From Auanema rhodensis (taxonomy: Eukaryota > Nematoda > Chromadorea > Rhabditida > Rhabditidae): a stretch of DNA of 64,000 bases. The translations under genes and the position numbers were made by a program. The notes beneath the pieces are model-generated. The model was given only the letters and a program-made list of their open reading frames with translations, did no database searches and was not told the origin of the DNA. Below are positions 26,753-39,599 of this stretch, one piece after another (the first letter of the stretch is position 1; every line of letters begins with the position of its first letter). The stretch lies in assembly GCA_964057225.1 (NCBI GenBank), contig CAXKVF010000075.1, positions 186,001 through 250,000 of the forward strand, written 5' to 3'.

Positions 26753-28160
26753 AATTTTGAAAACCGCATCTCTTTATCTTTCACGTGAAGCGAGTTACAT
26801 ACCAAGTGCACATCACGTGTACATTTAATTAGCATAAATTAAAGTTCACGTAAATTTCAAAGTCATGGTTACCATGCACCAATATCAATAAAAATTTGTT
26901 TTTAGACTAATATGGACATGGGGAATCTAATTTTGAAAACCGCATCTCTTTATCTTTCACGTGAAGCGAGTTACATACCAAGTGCACATCACGTGTACAT
27001 TTAATTAGCATAAATTAAAGTTCACGTAAATTTCAAAGTCATGGTTACCATGCACCAATATCAATAAAAATTTGTTTTTAGACTAATATGGACATGGGAA
27101 ATCTAATTTTGAAAACCGCATCTCTTTATCTTTCACGTGAAGCGAGTTACATACCAAGTGCACATCACGTGTAAAATTAATTAGCATAAATTAAAGTTCA
27201 CGTAAATTTCAAAGTCATGGTTACCATGAACCAATATCAATAAAAATTTGTTTTTAGACTAATATGGACATCGGGAATCTAATTTTGAAAACCGCATCTC
27301 TTTATCTTTCACGTGAAGCGAGTTACATACCAAGTGCACATCACGTGTACATTTAATTAGCATAAATTAAAGTTCACGTAAATTTCAAAGTCATGGTTAC
27401 CATGAACCAATATCAATAAAAATTTGTTTTTAGACTAATATGGACATGGGGAATCTAATTTTGAAAACCGCATCTCTTTATCTTTCACGTGAAGCGAGTT
27501 ACATACCAAGTGCACATCACGTGTACATTTAATTAGCATAAATTAAAGTTCACGTAAATTTCAAAGTCATGGTTACCATGCACCAATATCAATAAAAATT
27601 TGTTTTTAGACTAATATGGACATGGGGAATCTAATTTTGAAAACCGCATCTCTTTTTCTTTCACGTGAAGCGAGTTACATACCAAGTGCACATCACGTGT
27701 ACATTTAATTAGCATAAATTAAAGTTCACGTAAATTTCAAAGTCATGGTTACCATGCACCAATATCAATAAAAATTTGTTTTTAGACTAATATGGACATG
27801 GGGAATCTAATTTTGAAAACCGCATCTCTTTATCTTTCACGTGAAGCGAGTTACATACCAAGTGCACATCACGTGTACAATTAATTAGCATAAATTAAAG
27901 TTCACGTAAATTTCAAAGTCATGGTTACCATGAAGCAATATCAATAAAAATTTGTTTTTAGACTAATATGGACATGGGGAATCTAATTTTGAAAACCGCA
28001 TCTCTTTATCTTTCACGTGAAGCGAGTTACATACCAAGTGCACATCACGTGTACATTTAATTAGCATAAATTAAAGTTCACGTAAATTTCAAAGTCATGG
28101 TTACCATGAAGCAATATCAATAAAAATTTGTTTTTAGACTAATATGGACATGGGGAATCT
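26753..28160 (+). repeat. A70/A72-C168 block, copy 1
   Basis: Monomers 152-159: GCACC; GCACC with A171; A70+A72 (GTAAAATTAATT) with C168 (CATCGGG); GAACC; GCACC; GCACC with T24 (TTTTTCTTT); GAAGC with A72; GAAGC. Copies lie at 32209-34319 (+5456 bp, 31 monomers), 37312-39599 and 39600-41711, and a short one at 62479-63182. This copy lacks G52 in the fourth monomer and T84 in the last, so it is either older or outside the later exchange. Confidence 0.85.
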
Positions 28161-29744
28161 AATTTTGAAAACCACATCTCTTTATCTTTCACGTGAAGCG
28201 AGTTACATACCAAGGGCACATCACGTGTACATTTAATTAGCATAAATTAAAGTTCACGTAAATTTCAAAGTCATGGTTACCATGAACCAATATCAATAAA
28301 AATTTGTTTTTAGACTAATATGGACATGGGGAATCTAATTTTGAAAACCGCATCTCTTTATCTTTCACGTGAAGCGAGTTACATACCAAGTGCACATCAC
28401 GTGTACATTTAATTAGCATAAATTAAAGTTCACGTAAATTTCAAAGTCATGGTTACCATGAACTAATATCAATAAAAATTTGTTTTTAGACTAATATGGA
28501 CATGGGGAATCTAATTTTGAAAACCGCATCTCTTTATCTTTCACGTGAAGCGAGTTACATACCAAGTGCACATCACGTGTACATTTAATTAGCATAAATT
28601 AAAGTTCACGTAAATTTCAAAGTCATGGTTACCATGAACCAATATCAATAAAAATTTGTTTTTAGACTAATATGGACATGGGGAATCTAATTTTGAAAAC
28701 CGCATCTCTTTATCTTTCACGTGAAGCGAGTTACATACCAAGTGCACATCACGTGTACATTTAATTAGCATAATTTAAAGTTCACGTAAATTTCAAAGTC
28801 ATGGTTACCATGAACCAATATCAATAAAAATTTGTTTTTAGACTAATATGGACATGGGGAATCTAATTTTGAAAACCGCATCTCTTTATCTTTCACGTGA
28901 AGCGAGTTACATACCAAGTGCACATCACGTGTACATTTAATTAGCATAAATTAAAGTTCACGTAAATTTCAAAGTCATGGTTACCATGAAGCAATATCAA
29001 TAAAAATTTGTTTTTAGACTAATATGGACATGGGGAATCTAATTTTGAAAACCACATCTCTTTATCTTTCACGTGAAGCGAGTTACATACCAAGGGCACA
29101 TCACGTGTACATTTAATTAGCATAAATTAAAGTTCACGTAAATTTCAAAGTCATGGTTACCATGAACCAATATCAATAAAAATTTGTTTTTAGACTAATA
29201 TGGACATGGGGAATCTAATTTTGAAAACCACATCTCTTTATCTTTCACGTGAAGCGAGTTACATACCAAGTGCACATCACGTGTACATTTAATTAGCATA
29301 AATTAAAGTTCACGTAAATTTCAAAGTCATGGTTACCATGAACCAATATCAATAAAAATTTGTTTTTAGACTAATATGGACATGGGGAATCTAATTTTGA
29401 AAACCGCATCTCGTTATCTTTCACGTGAAGCGAGTTACATACCAAGTGCACATCACGTGTACATTTAATTAGCATAAATTAAAGTTCACGTAAATTTCAA
29501 AGTCATGGTTACCATGAACCAATATCAATAAAAATTTGTTTTTAGACTAATATGGACATGGGGAATCTAATTTTGAAAACCGCATCTCTTTATCTTTCAC
29601 GTGAAGCGAGTTACATACCAAGTGCACATCACGTGTACATTTAATTAGCATAAATTAAAGTTCACGTAAATTTCAAAGTCATGGTTACCATGAACTAATA
29701 TCAATAAAAATTTGTTTTTAGACTAATATGGACATGGGGAATCT
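27985..29744 (+). repeat. 5-monomer (880-bp) tandem duplication
   Basis: Monomers 159-163 and 164-168. The marker monomers 160 (28161) and 165 (29041) share A14 (ACCACATC) and G55 (CAAGGGCAC) and are 880 bp apart. A14 has spread to monomer 166 without G55, which suggests conversion of a short 5' segment. Monomer 163 has T86 (CATAATTT), also found in monomer 142. Monomer 167 has a private G21. Confidence 0.8.
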
Positions 29745-31680
29745 AATTTTGAAAACCGCATCTCTTTATCTTTCACGTGAAGCGAGTTACATACCAAGTG
29801 CACATCACGTGTACATTTAATTAGCATAAATTAAAGTTCACGTAAATTTCAAAGTCATGGTTACCATGAACCAATATCAATAAAAATTTGTTTTTAGACT
29901 AATATGGACATGGGGAATCTAATTTTGAAAACCGCATCTCTTTATCTTTCACGTGAAGCGAGTTACATACCAAGTGCACATCACGTGTACATTTAATTAG
30001 CATAAATTAAAGTTCACGTAAATTTCAAAGTCATGGTTACCATGAACCAATATCAATAAAAATTTGTTTTTAGACTAATATGGACATGGGGAATCTAATT
30101 TTGAAAACCGCATCTCTTTATCTTTCACGTGAAGCGAGTTACATACCAAGTGCACATCACGTGTACATTTAATTAGCATAAATTAAAGTTCACGTAAATT
30201 TCAAAGTCATGGTTACCATGAAGCAATATCAATAAAAATTTGTTTTTAGACTAATATGGACATGGGGAATCTAATTTTGAAAACCGCATCTCTTTATCTT
30301 TCACGTGAAGCGAGTTACATACCAAGTGCACATCACGTGTACATTTAATTAGCATAAATTAAAGTTCACGTAAATTTCAAAGTCATGGTTACCATGCACC
30401 AATATCAATAAAAATTTGTTTTTAGACTAATATGGACATGGGGAATCTAATTTTGAAAACCGCATCTCTTTATCTTTCACGTGAAGCGAGTTACATACCA
30501 AGTGCACATCACGTGTACATTTAATTAGCATAAATTAAAGTTCACGTAAATTTCAAAGTCATGGTTACCATGAACCAATATCAATAAAAATTTGTTTTTA
30601 GACTAATATGGACATGGGGAATCTAATTTTGAAAACCGCATCTCTTTATCTTTCACGTGAAGCGAGTTACATACCAAGTGCACATCACGTGTACATTTAA
30701 TTAGCATAAATTAAAGTTCACGTAAATTTCAAAGTCATGGTTACCATGAACTAATATCAATAAAAATTTGTTTTTAGACTAATATGGACATGGGGAATCT
30801 AATTTTGAAAACCGCATCTCTTTATCTTTCACGTGAAGCGAGTTACATACCAAGTGCACATCACGTGTACATTTAATTAGCATAAATTAAAGTTCACGTA
30901 AATTTCAAAGTCATGGTTACCATGAACCAATATCAATAAAAATTTGTTTTTAGACTAATATGGACATGGGGAATCTAATTTTGAAAACCGCATCTCTTTA
31001 TCTTTCACGTGAAGCGAGTTACATACCAAGTGCACATCACGTGTACATTTAATTAGCATAAATTAAAGTTCACGTAAATTTCAAAGTCATGGTTACCATG
31101 AACCAATATCAATAAAAATTTGTTTTTAGACTAATATGGACATGGGGAATCTAATTTTGAAAACCGCATCTCTTTATCTTTCACGTGAAGCGAGTTACAT
31201 ACCAAGTGCACATCACGTGTACATTTAATTAGCATAAATTAAAGTTCACGTAAATTTCAAAGTCATGGTTACCATGAAGCAATATCAATAAAAATTTGTT
31301 TTTAGACTAATATGGACATGGGGAATCTAATTTTGAAAACCGCATCTCTTTATCTTTCACGTGAAGCGAGTTACATACCAAGTGCACATCACGTGTACAT
31401 TTAATTAGCATAAATTAAAGTTCACGTAAATTTCAAAGTCATGGTTACCATGCACCAATATCAATAAAAATTTGTTTTTAGACTAATATGGACATGGGGA
31501 ATCTAATTTTGAAAACCGCATCTCTTTATCTTTCACGTGAAGCGAGTTACATACCAAGTGCACATCACGTGTACATTTAATTAGCATAAATTAAAGTTCA
31601 CGTAAATTTCAAAGTCATGGTTACCATGAACCAATATCAATAAAAATTTGTTTTTAGACTAATATGGACATGGGGAATCT
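29569..31680 (+). repeat. 6-monomer (1056-bp) tandem repeat, two units
   Basis: Monomers 168-173 and 174-179 both read GAACT, GAACC, GAACC, GAAGC, GCACC, GAACC. Monomers 180-182 (31681-32208) repeat the last three. A five-member version without the final GAACC recurs twice at 35376-37135. Confidence 0.75.
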
Positions 31681-32208
31681 AATTTTGAAAACCGCATCTC
31701 TTTATCTTTCACGTGAAGCGAGTTACATACCAAGTGCACATCACGTGTACATTTAATTAGCATAAATTAAAGTTCACGTAAATTTCAAAGTCATGGTTAC
31801 CATGAAGCAATATCAATAAAAATTTGTTTTTAGACTAATATGGACATGGGGAATCTAATTTTGAAAACCGCATCTCTTTATCTTTCACGTGAAGCGAGTT
31901 ACATACCAAGTGCACATCACGTGTACATTTAATTAGCATAAATTAAAGTTCACGTAAATTTCAAAGTCATGGTTACCATGCACCAATATCAATAAAAATT
32001 TGTTTTTAGACTAATATGGACATGGGGAATCTAATTTTGAAAACCGCATCTCTTTATCTTTCACGTGAAGCGAGTTACATACCAAGTGCACATCACGTGT
32101 ACATTTAATTAGCATAAATTAAAGTTCACGTAAATTTCAAAGTCATGGTTACCATGAACCAATATCAATAAAAATTTGTTTTTAGACTAATATGGACATG
32201 GGGAATCT

Positions 32209-34319
32209 AATTTTGAAAACCGCATCTCTTTATCTTTCACGTGAAGCGAGTTACATACCAAGTGCACATCACGTGTACATTTAATTAGCATAAATTAAAG
32301 TTCACGTAAATTTCAAAGTCATGGTTACCATGCACCAATATCAATAAAAATTTGTTTTTAGACTAATATGGACATGGGGAATCTAATTTTGAAAACCGCA
32401 TCTCTTTATCTTTCACGTGAAGCGAGTTACATACCAAGTGCACATCACGTGTACATTTAATTAGCATAAATTAAAGTTCACGTAAATTTCAAAGTCATGG
32501 TTACCATGCACCAATATCAATAAAAATTTGTTTTTAGACTAATATGGACATGGGGAATCTAATTTTGAAAACCGCATCTCTTTATCTTTCACGTGAAGCG
32601 AGTTACATACCAAGTGCACATCACGTGTAAAATTAATTAGCATAAATTAAAGTTCACGTAAATTTCAAAGTCATGGTTACCATGAACCAATATCAATAAA
32701 AATTTGTTTTTAGACTAATATGGACATCGGGAATCTAATTTTGAAAACCGCATCTCTTTATCTTTCACGTGAAGCGAGTTACATACCGAGTGCACATCAC
32801 GTGTACATTTAATTAGCATAAATTAAAGTTCACGTAAATTTCAAAGTCATGGTTACCATGAACCAATATCAATAAAAATTTGTTTTTAGACTAATATGGA
32901 CATGGGGAATCTAATTTTGAAAACCGCATCTCTTTATCTTTCACGTGAAGCGAGTTACATACCAAGTGCACATCACGTGTACATTTAATTAGCATAAATT
33001 AAAGTTCACGTAAATTTCAAAGTCATGGTTACCATGCACCAATATCAATAAAAATTTGTTTTTAGACTAATATGGACATGGGGAATCTAATTTTGAAAAC
33101 CGCATCTCTTTTTCTTTCACGTGAAGCGAGTTACATACCAAGTGCACATCACGTGTACATTTAATTAGCATAAATTAAAGTTCACGTAAATTTCAAAGTC
33201 ATGGTTACCATGCACCAATATCAATAAAAATTTGTTTTTAGACTAATATGGACATGGGGAATCTAATTTTGAAAACCGCATCTCTTTATCTTTCACGTGA
33301 AGCGAGTTACATACCAAGTGCACATCACGTGTACAATTAATTAGCATAAATTAAAGTTCACGTAAATTTCAAAGTCATGGTTACCATGAAGCAATATCAA
33401 TAAAAATTTGTTTTTAGACTAATATGGACATGGGGAATCTAATTTTGAAAACCGCATCTCTTTATCTTTCACGTGAAGCGAGTTACATACCAAGTGCACA
33501 TCACGTGTACATTTAATTAGCATTAATTAAAGTTCACGTAAATTTCAAAGTCATGGTTACCATGAAGCAATATCAATAAAAATTTGTTTTTAGACTAATA
33601 TGGACATGGGGAATCTAATTTTGAAAACCGCATCTCTTTATCTTTCACGTGAAGCGAGTTACATACCAAGTGCACATCACGTGTACATTTAATTAGCATT
33701 AATTAAAGTTCACGTAAATTTCAAAGTCATGGTTACCATGAACCAATATCAATAAAAATTTGTTTTTAGACTAATATGGACATGGGGAATCTAATTTTGA
33801 AAACCGCATCTCTTTATCTTTCACGTGAAGCGAGTTACATACCAAGTGCACATCACGTGTACATTTAATTAGCATAAATTAAAGTTCACGTAAATTTCAA
33901 AGTCATGGTTACCATGAAGCAATATCAATAAAAGTTTGTTTTTAGACTAATATGGACATGGGGAATCTAATTTTGAAAACCGCATCTCTTTATCTTTCAC
34001 GTGAAGCGAGTTACATACCAAGTGCACATCACGTGTACATTTAATTAGCATTAATTAAAGTTCACGTAAATTTCAAAGTCATGGTTACCATGAACCAATA
34101 TCAATAAAAATTTGTTTTTAGACTAATATGGACATGGGGAATCTAATTTTGAAAACCGCATCTCTTTATCTTTCACGTGAAGCGAGTTACATACCAAGTG
34201 CACACCACGTGTACATTTAATTAGCATTAATTAAAGTTCACGTAAATTTCAAAGTCATGGTTACCATGAACCAATATCAATAAAAATTTGTTTTTGACTA
34301 ATATGGACATGGGGAATCT
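32209..34319 (+). repeat. A70/A72-C168 block, copy 2 (12 monomers)
   Basis: Monomers 183-194: GCACC; GCACC; A70+A72 with C168; G52 (ACCGAGTGC); GCACC; T24/GCACC; A72/GAAGC; T84/GAAGC; T84/GAACC; G142/GAAGC; T84/GAACC; T84 with C61 and a 1-base deletion. It joins a heterogeneous-domain half to a dimeric-domain half within one block, and this fusion is repeated at 39600-41711. Confidence 0.85.
34145..34319 (+). repeat. 175-bp monomer, A152 deleted
   Basis: Monomer 194 reads TTTTTGACTA instead of TTTTTAGACTA, one base missing at 34295/34296, and the array phase shifts by one. It also has T84 and C61 (CACACCACG). The next monomer has T20 and the one after T84+T30. The same three-monomer sequence of markers recurs at 42064-42589. 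Confidence 0.9.
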
Positions 34320-34495
34320 AATTTTGAAAACCGCATCTTTTTATCTTTCACGTGAAGCGAGTTACATACCAAGTGCACATCACGTGTACATTTAATTAGC
34401 ATAAATTAAAGTTCACGTAAATTTCAAAGTCATGGTTACCATGAACCAATATCAATAAAAATTTGTTTTTAGACTAATATGGACATGGGGAATCT

Positions 34496-35551
34496 AATTT
34501 TGAAAACCGCATCTCTTTATCTTTTACGTGAAGCGAGTTACATACCAAGTGCACATCACGTGTACATTTAATTAGCATTAATTAAAGTTCACGTAAATTT
34601 CAAAGTCATGGTTACCATGAACTAATATCAATAAAAATTTGTTTTTAGACTAATATGGACATGGGGAATCTAATTTTGAAAACCGCATCTCTTTATCTTT
34701 CACGTGAAGCGAGTTACATACCAAGTGCACATCACGTGTACATTTAATTAGCATAAATTAAAGTTCACGTAAATTTCAAAGTCATGGTTACCATGAACCA
34801 ATATCAATAAAAATTTGTTTTTAGACTAATATGGACATGGGGAATCTAATTTTGAAAACCGCATCTCTTTATCTTTCACGTGAAGCGAGTTACATACCAA
34901 GTGCACATCACGTGTACATTTAATTAGCATAAATTAAAGTTCACGTAAATTTCAAAGTCATGGTTACCATGAACTAATATCAATAAAAATTTGTTTTTAG
35001 ACTAATATGGACATGGGGAATCTAATTTTGAAAACCGCATCTCTTTATCTTTTACGTGAAGCGAGTTACATACCAAGTGCACATCACGTGTACATTTAAT
35101 TAGCATTAATTAAAGTTCACGTAAATTTCAAAGTCATGGTTACCATGAACCAATATCAATAAAAATTTGTTTTTAGACTAATATGGACATGGGGAATCTA
35201 ATTTTGAAAACCGCATCTCTTTATCTTTCACGTGAAGCGAGTTACATACCAAGTGCACATCACGTGTACATTTAATTAGCATAAATTAAAGTTCACGTAA
35301 ATTTCAAAGTCATGGTTACCATGAACCAATATCAATAAAAATTTGTTTTTAGACTAATATGGACATGGGGAATCTAATTTTGAAAACCGCATCTCTTTAT
35401 CTTTCACGTGAAGCGAGTTACATACCAAGTGCACATCACGTGTACATTTAATTAGCATAAATTAAAGTTCACGTAAATTTCAAAGTCATGGTTACCATGA
35501 ACTAATATCAATAAAAATTTGTTTTTAGACTAATATGGACATGGGGAATCT
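34496..35551 (+). repeat. 3-monomer (528-bp) tandem duplication
   Basis: Monomers 196-198 read T84+T30/GAACT; GAACC; GAACT, and monomers 199-201 read T84+T30/GAACC; GAACC; GAACT. The combination T84+T30 marks the first member of each unit. Confidence 0.7.
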
Positions 35552-37135
35552 AATTTTGAAAACCGCATCTCTTTATCTTTCACGTGAAGCGAGTTACATA
35601 CCAAGTGCACATCACGTGTACATTTAATTAGCATAAATTAAAGTTCACGTAAATTTCAAAGTCATGGTTACCATGAACCAATATCAATAAAAATTTGTTT
35701 TTAGACTAATATGGACATGGGGAATCTAATTTTGAAAACCGCATCTCTTTATCTTTCACGTGAAGCGAGTTACATACCAAGTGCACATCACGTGTACATT
35801 TAATTAGCATAAATTAAAGTTCACGTAAATTTCAAAGTCATGGTTACCATGAACCAATATCAATAAAAATTTGTTTTTAGACTAATATGGACATGGGGAA
35901 TCTAATTTTGAAAACCGCATCTCTTTATCTTTCACGTGAAGCGAGTTACATACCAAGTGCACATCACGTGTACATTTAATTAGCATAAATTAAAGTTCAC
36001 GTAAATTTCAAAGTCATGGTTACCATGAAGCAATATCAATAAAAATTTGTTTTTAGACTAATATGGACATGGGGAATCTAATTTTGAAAACCGCATCTCT
36101 TTATCTTTCACGTGAAGCGAGTTACATACCAAGTGCACATCACGTGTACATTTAATTAGCATAAATTAAAGTTCACGTAAATTTCAAAGTCATGGTTACC
36201 ATGCACCAATATCAATAAAAATTTGTTTTTAGACTAATATGGACATGGGGAATCTAATTTTGAAAACCGCATCTCTTTATCTTTCACGTGAAGCGAGTTA
36301 CATACCAAGTGCACATCACGTGTACATTTAATTAGCATAAATTAAAGTTCACGTAAATTTCAAAGTCATGGTTACCATGAACTAATATCAATAAAAATTT
36401 GTTTTTAGACTAATATGGACATGGGGAATCTAATTTTGAAAACCGCATCTCTTTATCTTTCACGTGAAGCGAGTTACATACCAAGTGCACATCACGTGTA
36501 CATTTAATTAGCATAAATTAAAGTTCACGTAAATTTCAAAGTCATGGTTACCATGAACCAATATCAATAAAAATTTGTTTTTAGACTAATATGGACATGG
36601 GGAATCTAATTTTGAAAACCGCATCTCTTTATCTTTCACGTGAAGCGAGTTACATACCAAGTGCACATCACGTGTACATTTAATTAGCATAAATTAAAGT
36701 TCACGTAAATTTCAAAGTCATGGTTACCATGAACCAATATCAATAAAAATTTGTTTTTAGACTAATATGGACATGGGGAATCTAATTTTGAAAACCGCAT
36801 CTCTTTATCTTTCACGTGAAGCGAGTTACATACCAAGTGCACATCACGTGTACATTTAATTAGCATAAATTAAAGTTCACGTAAATTTCAAAGTCATGGT
36901 TACCATGAAGCAATATCAATAAAAATTTGTTTTTAGACTAATATGGACATGGGGAATCTAATTTTGAAAACCGCATCTCTTTATCTTTCACGTGAAGCGA
37001 GTTACATACCAAGTGCACATCACGTGTACATTTAATTAGCATAAATTAAAGTTCACGTAAATTTCAAAGTCATGGTTACCATGCACCAATATCAATAAAA
37101 ATTTGTTTTTAGACTAATATGGACATGGGGAATCT
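35376..37135 (+). repeat. 5-monomer (880-bp) tandem repeat, two units
   Basis: Monomers 201-205 and 206-210 both read GAACT, GAACC, GAACC, GAAGC, GCACC. This is the 29569-31680 unit minus its last GAACC monomer, so a 1056-bp and an 880-bp version of one higher-order unit exist about 5.8 kb apart. Confidence 0.75.
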
Positions 37136-37311
37136 AATTTTGAAAACCGCATCTCTTTATCTTTCACGTGAAGCGAGTTACATACCAAGTGCACATCACG
37201 TGTACATTTAATTAGCATAAATTAAAGTTCACGTAAATTTCAAAGTCATGGTTACCATGAACCAATATCAATAAAAATTTGTTTTTAGACTAATATGGAC
37301 ATGGGGAATCT

Positions 37312-39599
37312 AATTTTGAAAACCGCATCTCTTTATCTTTCACGTGAAGCGAGTTACATACCAAGTGCACATCACGTGTACATTTAATTAGCATAAATTA
37401 AAGTTCACGTAAATTTCAAAGTCATGGTTACCATGCACCAATATCAATAAAAATTTGTTTTTAGACTAATATGGACATGGGGAATCTAATTTTGAAAACC
37501 GCATCTCTTTATCTTTCACGTGAAGCGAGTTACATACCAAGTGCACATCACGTGTACATTTAATTAGCATAAATTAAAGTTCACGTAAATTTCAAAGTCA
37601 TGGTTACCATGCACCAATATCAATAAAAATTTGTTTTTAGACTAATATGGACATGGGGAATCTAATTTTGAAAACCGCATCTCTTTATCTTTCACGTGAA
37701 GCGAGTTACATACCAAGTGCACATCACGTGTAAAATTAATTAGCATAAATTAAAGTTCACGTAAATTTCAAAGTCATGGTTACCATGAACCAATATCAAT
37801 AAAAATTTGTTTTTAGACTAATATGGACATCGGGAATCTAATTTTGAAAACCGCATCTCTTTATCTTTCACGTGAAGCGAGTTACATACCGAGTGCACAT
37901 CACGTGTACATTTAATTAGCATAAATTAAAGTTCACGTAAATTTCAAAGTCATGGTTACCATGAACCAATATCAATAAAAATTTGTTTTTAGACTAATAT
38001 GGACATGGGGAATCTAATTTTGAAAACCGCATCTCTTTATCTTTCACGTGAAGCGAGTTACATACCAAGTGCACATCACGTGTACATTTAATTAGCATAA
38101 ATTAAAGTTCACGTAAATTTCAAAGTCATGGTTACCATGCACCAATATCAATAAAAATTTGTTTTTAGACTAATATGGACATGGGGAATCTAATTTTGAA
38201 AACCGCATCTCTTTTTCTTTCACGTGAAGCGAGTTACATACCAAGTGCACATCACGTGTACATTTAATTAGCATAAATTAAAGTTCACGTAAATTTCAAA
38301 GTCATGGTTACCATGCACCAATATCAATAAAAATTTGTTTTTAGACTAATATGGACATGGGGAATCTAATTTTGAAAACCGCATCTCTTTATCTTTCACG
38401 TGAAGCGAGTTACATACCAAGTGCACATCACGTGTACAATTAATTAGCATAAATTAAAGTTCACGTAAATTTCAAAGTCATGGTTACCATGAAGCAATAT
38501 CAATAAAAATTTGTTTTTAGACTAATATGGACATGGGGAATCTAATTTTGAAAACCGCATCTCTTTATCTTTCACGTGAAGCGAGTTACATACCAAGTGC
38601 ACATCACGTGTACATTTAATTAGCATTAATTAAAGTTCACGTAAATTTCAAAGTCATGGTTACCATGAAGCAATATCAATAAAAATTTGTTTTTAGAGTA
38701 ATATGGAGATGGGGAATCTAATTTTGAAAACCGCATCTCTTTATCTTTCACGTGAAGCGAGTTACATACCAAGTGCACATCACGTGTACATTTAATTAGC
38801 ATTAATTAAAGTTCACGTAAATTTCAAAGTCATGGTTACCATGCACCAATATCATTAAAAATTTGTTTTTAGACTAATATGGACATGGGGAATCTAATTT
38901 TGAAAACCGCATCTCTTTATCTTTCACGTGAAGCGAGTTACATACCAAGTGCACATCACGTGTACATTTAATTAGCATAAATTAAAGTTCACGTAAATTT
39001 CAAAGTCATGGTTACCATGAACCAATATCAATAAAAATTTGTTTTTAGACTAATATGGACATGGGGAATCTAATTTTGAAAACCGCATCTCTTTATCTTT
39101 CACGTGAAGCGAGTTACATACCAAGTGCACATCACGTGTACATTTAATTAGCATTAATTAAAGTTCACGTAAATTTCAAAGTCATGGTTACCATGAACCA
39201 ATATCAATAAAAATTTGTTTTTAGACTAATATGGACATGGGGAATCTAATTTTGAAAACCGCATCTCTTTATCTTTCACGTGAAGCGAGTTACATACCAA
39301 GTGCACATCACGTGTACATTTAATTAGCATAAATTAAAGTTCACGTAAATTTCAAAGTCATGGTTACCATGAAGCAATATCAATAAAAGTTTGTTTTTAG
39401 ACTAATATGGACATGGGGAATCTAATTTTGAAAACCGCATCTCTTTATCTTTCACGTGAAGCGAGTTACATACCAAGTGCACATCACGTGTACATTTAAT
39501 TAGCATTAATTAAAGTTCACGTAAATTTCAAAGTCATGGTTACCATGAACCAATATCAATAAAAATTTGTTTTTAGACTAATATGGACATGGGGAATCT
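37312..39599 (+). repeat. A70/A72-C168 block, copy 3 (13 monomers, 2288 bp)
   Basis: Monomers 212-224: the copy-2 order with one extra monomer. Monomer 219 has G155 (AGAGTAAT) and G165, monomer 220 has T84 with GCACC and T138-region change ATCATTAAAA. The A70+A72 sites at 37730 and 40018 are 2288 bp apart, so this and the next copy are a direct tandem duplication. Confidence 0.88.

Larger units (their letters stand above)
5457..33440 (+). repeat. Satellite domain 2: heterogeneous, A84-only type
   Basis: Monomers 31-189. None has T84. The 124-128 site takes GAACC, GCACC, GAACT, GAAGC, GTACC and TCACC in a non-periodic but locally repeated order. Linked haplotypes recur: T100+G138 (often with C6), ATAGAT at local 132-137 in place of ATCAAT, T134+A169, C23 with TCACC, A38, G9, A70+A72 with C168. 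No length change occurs in these 28 kb: the 176-bp phase set at base 1 still holds at 31681. Confidence 0.85.

Noticed and set aside
34291-34300. Transposon insertion or target-site duplication at the phase shifts
   Set aside because: Each phase shift is explained by a single missing or added base (A152 deletion, T insertion at 45765); no foreign sequence is present.
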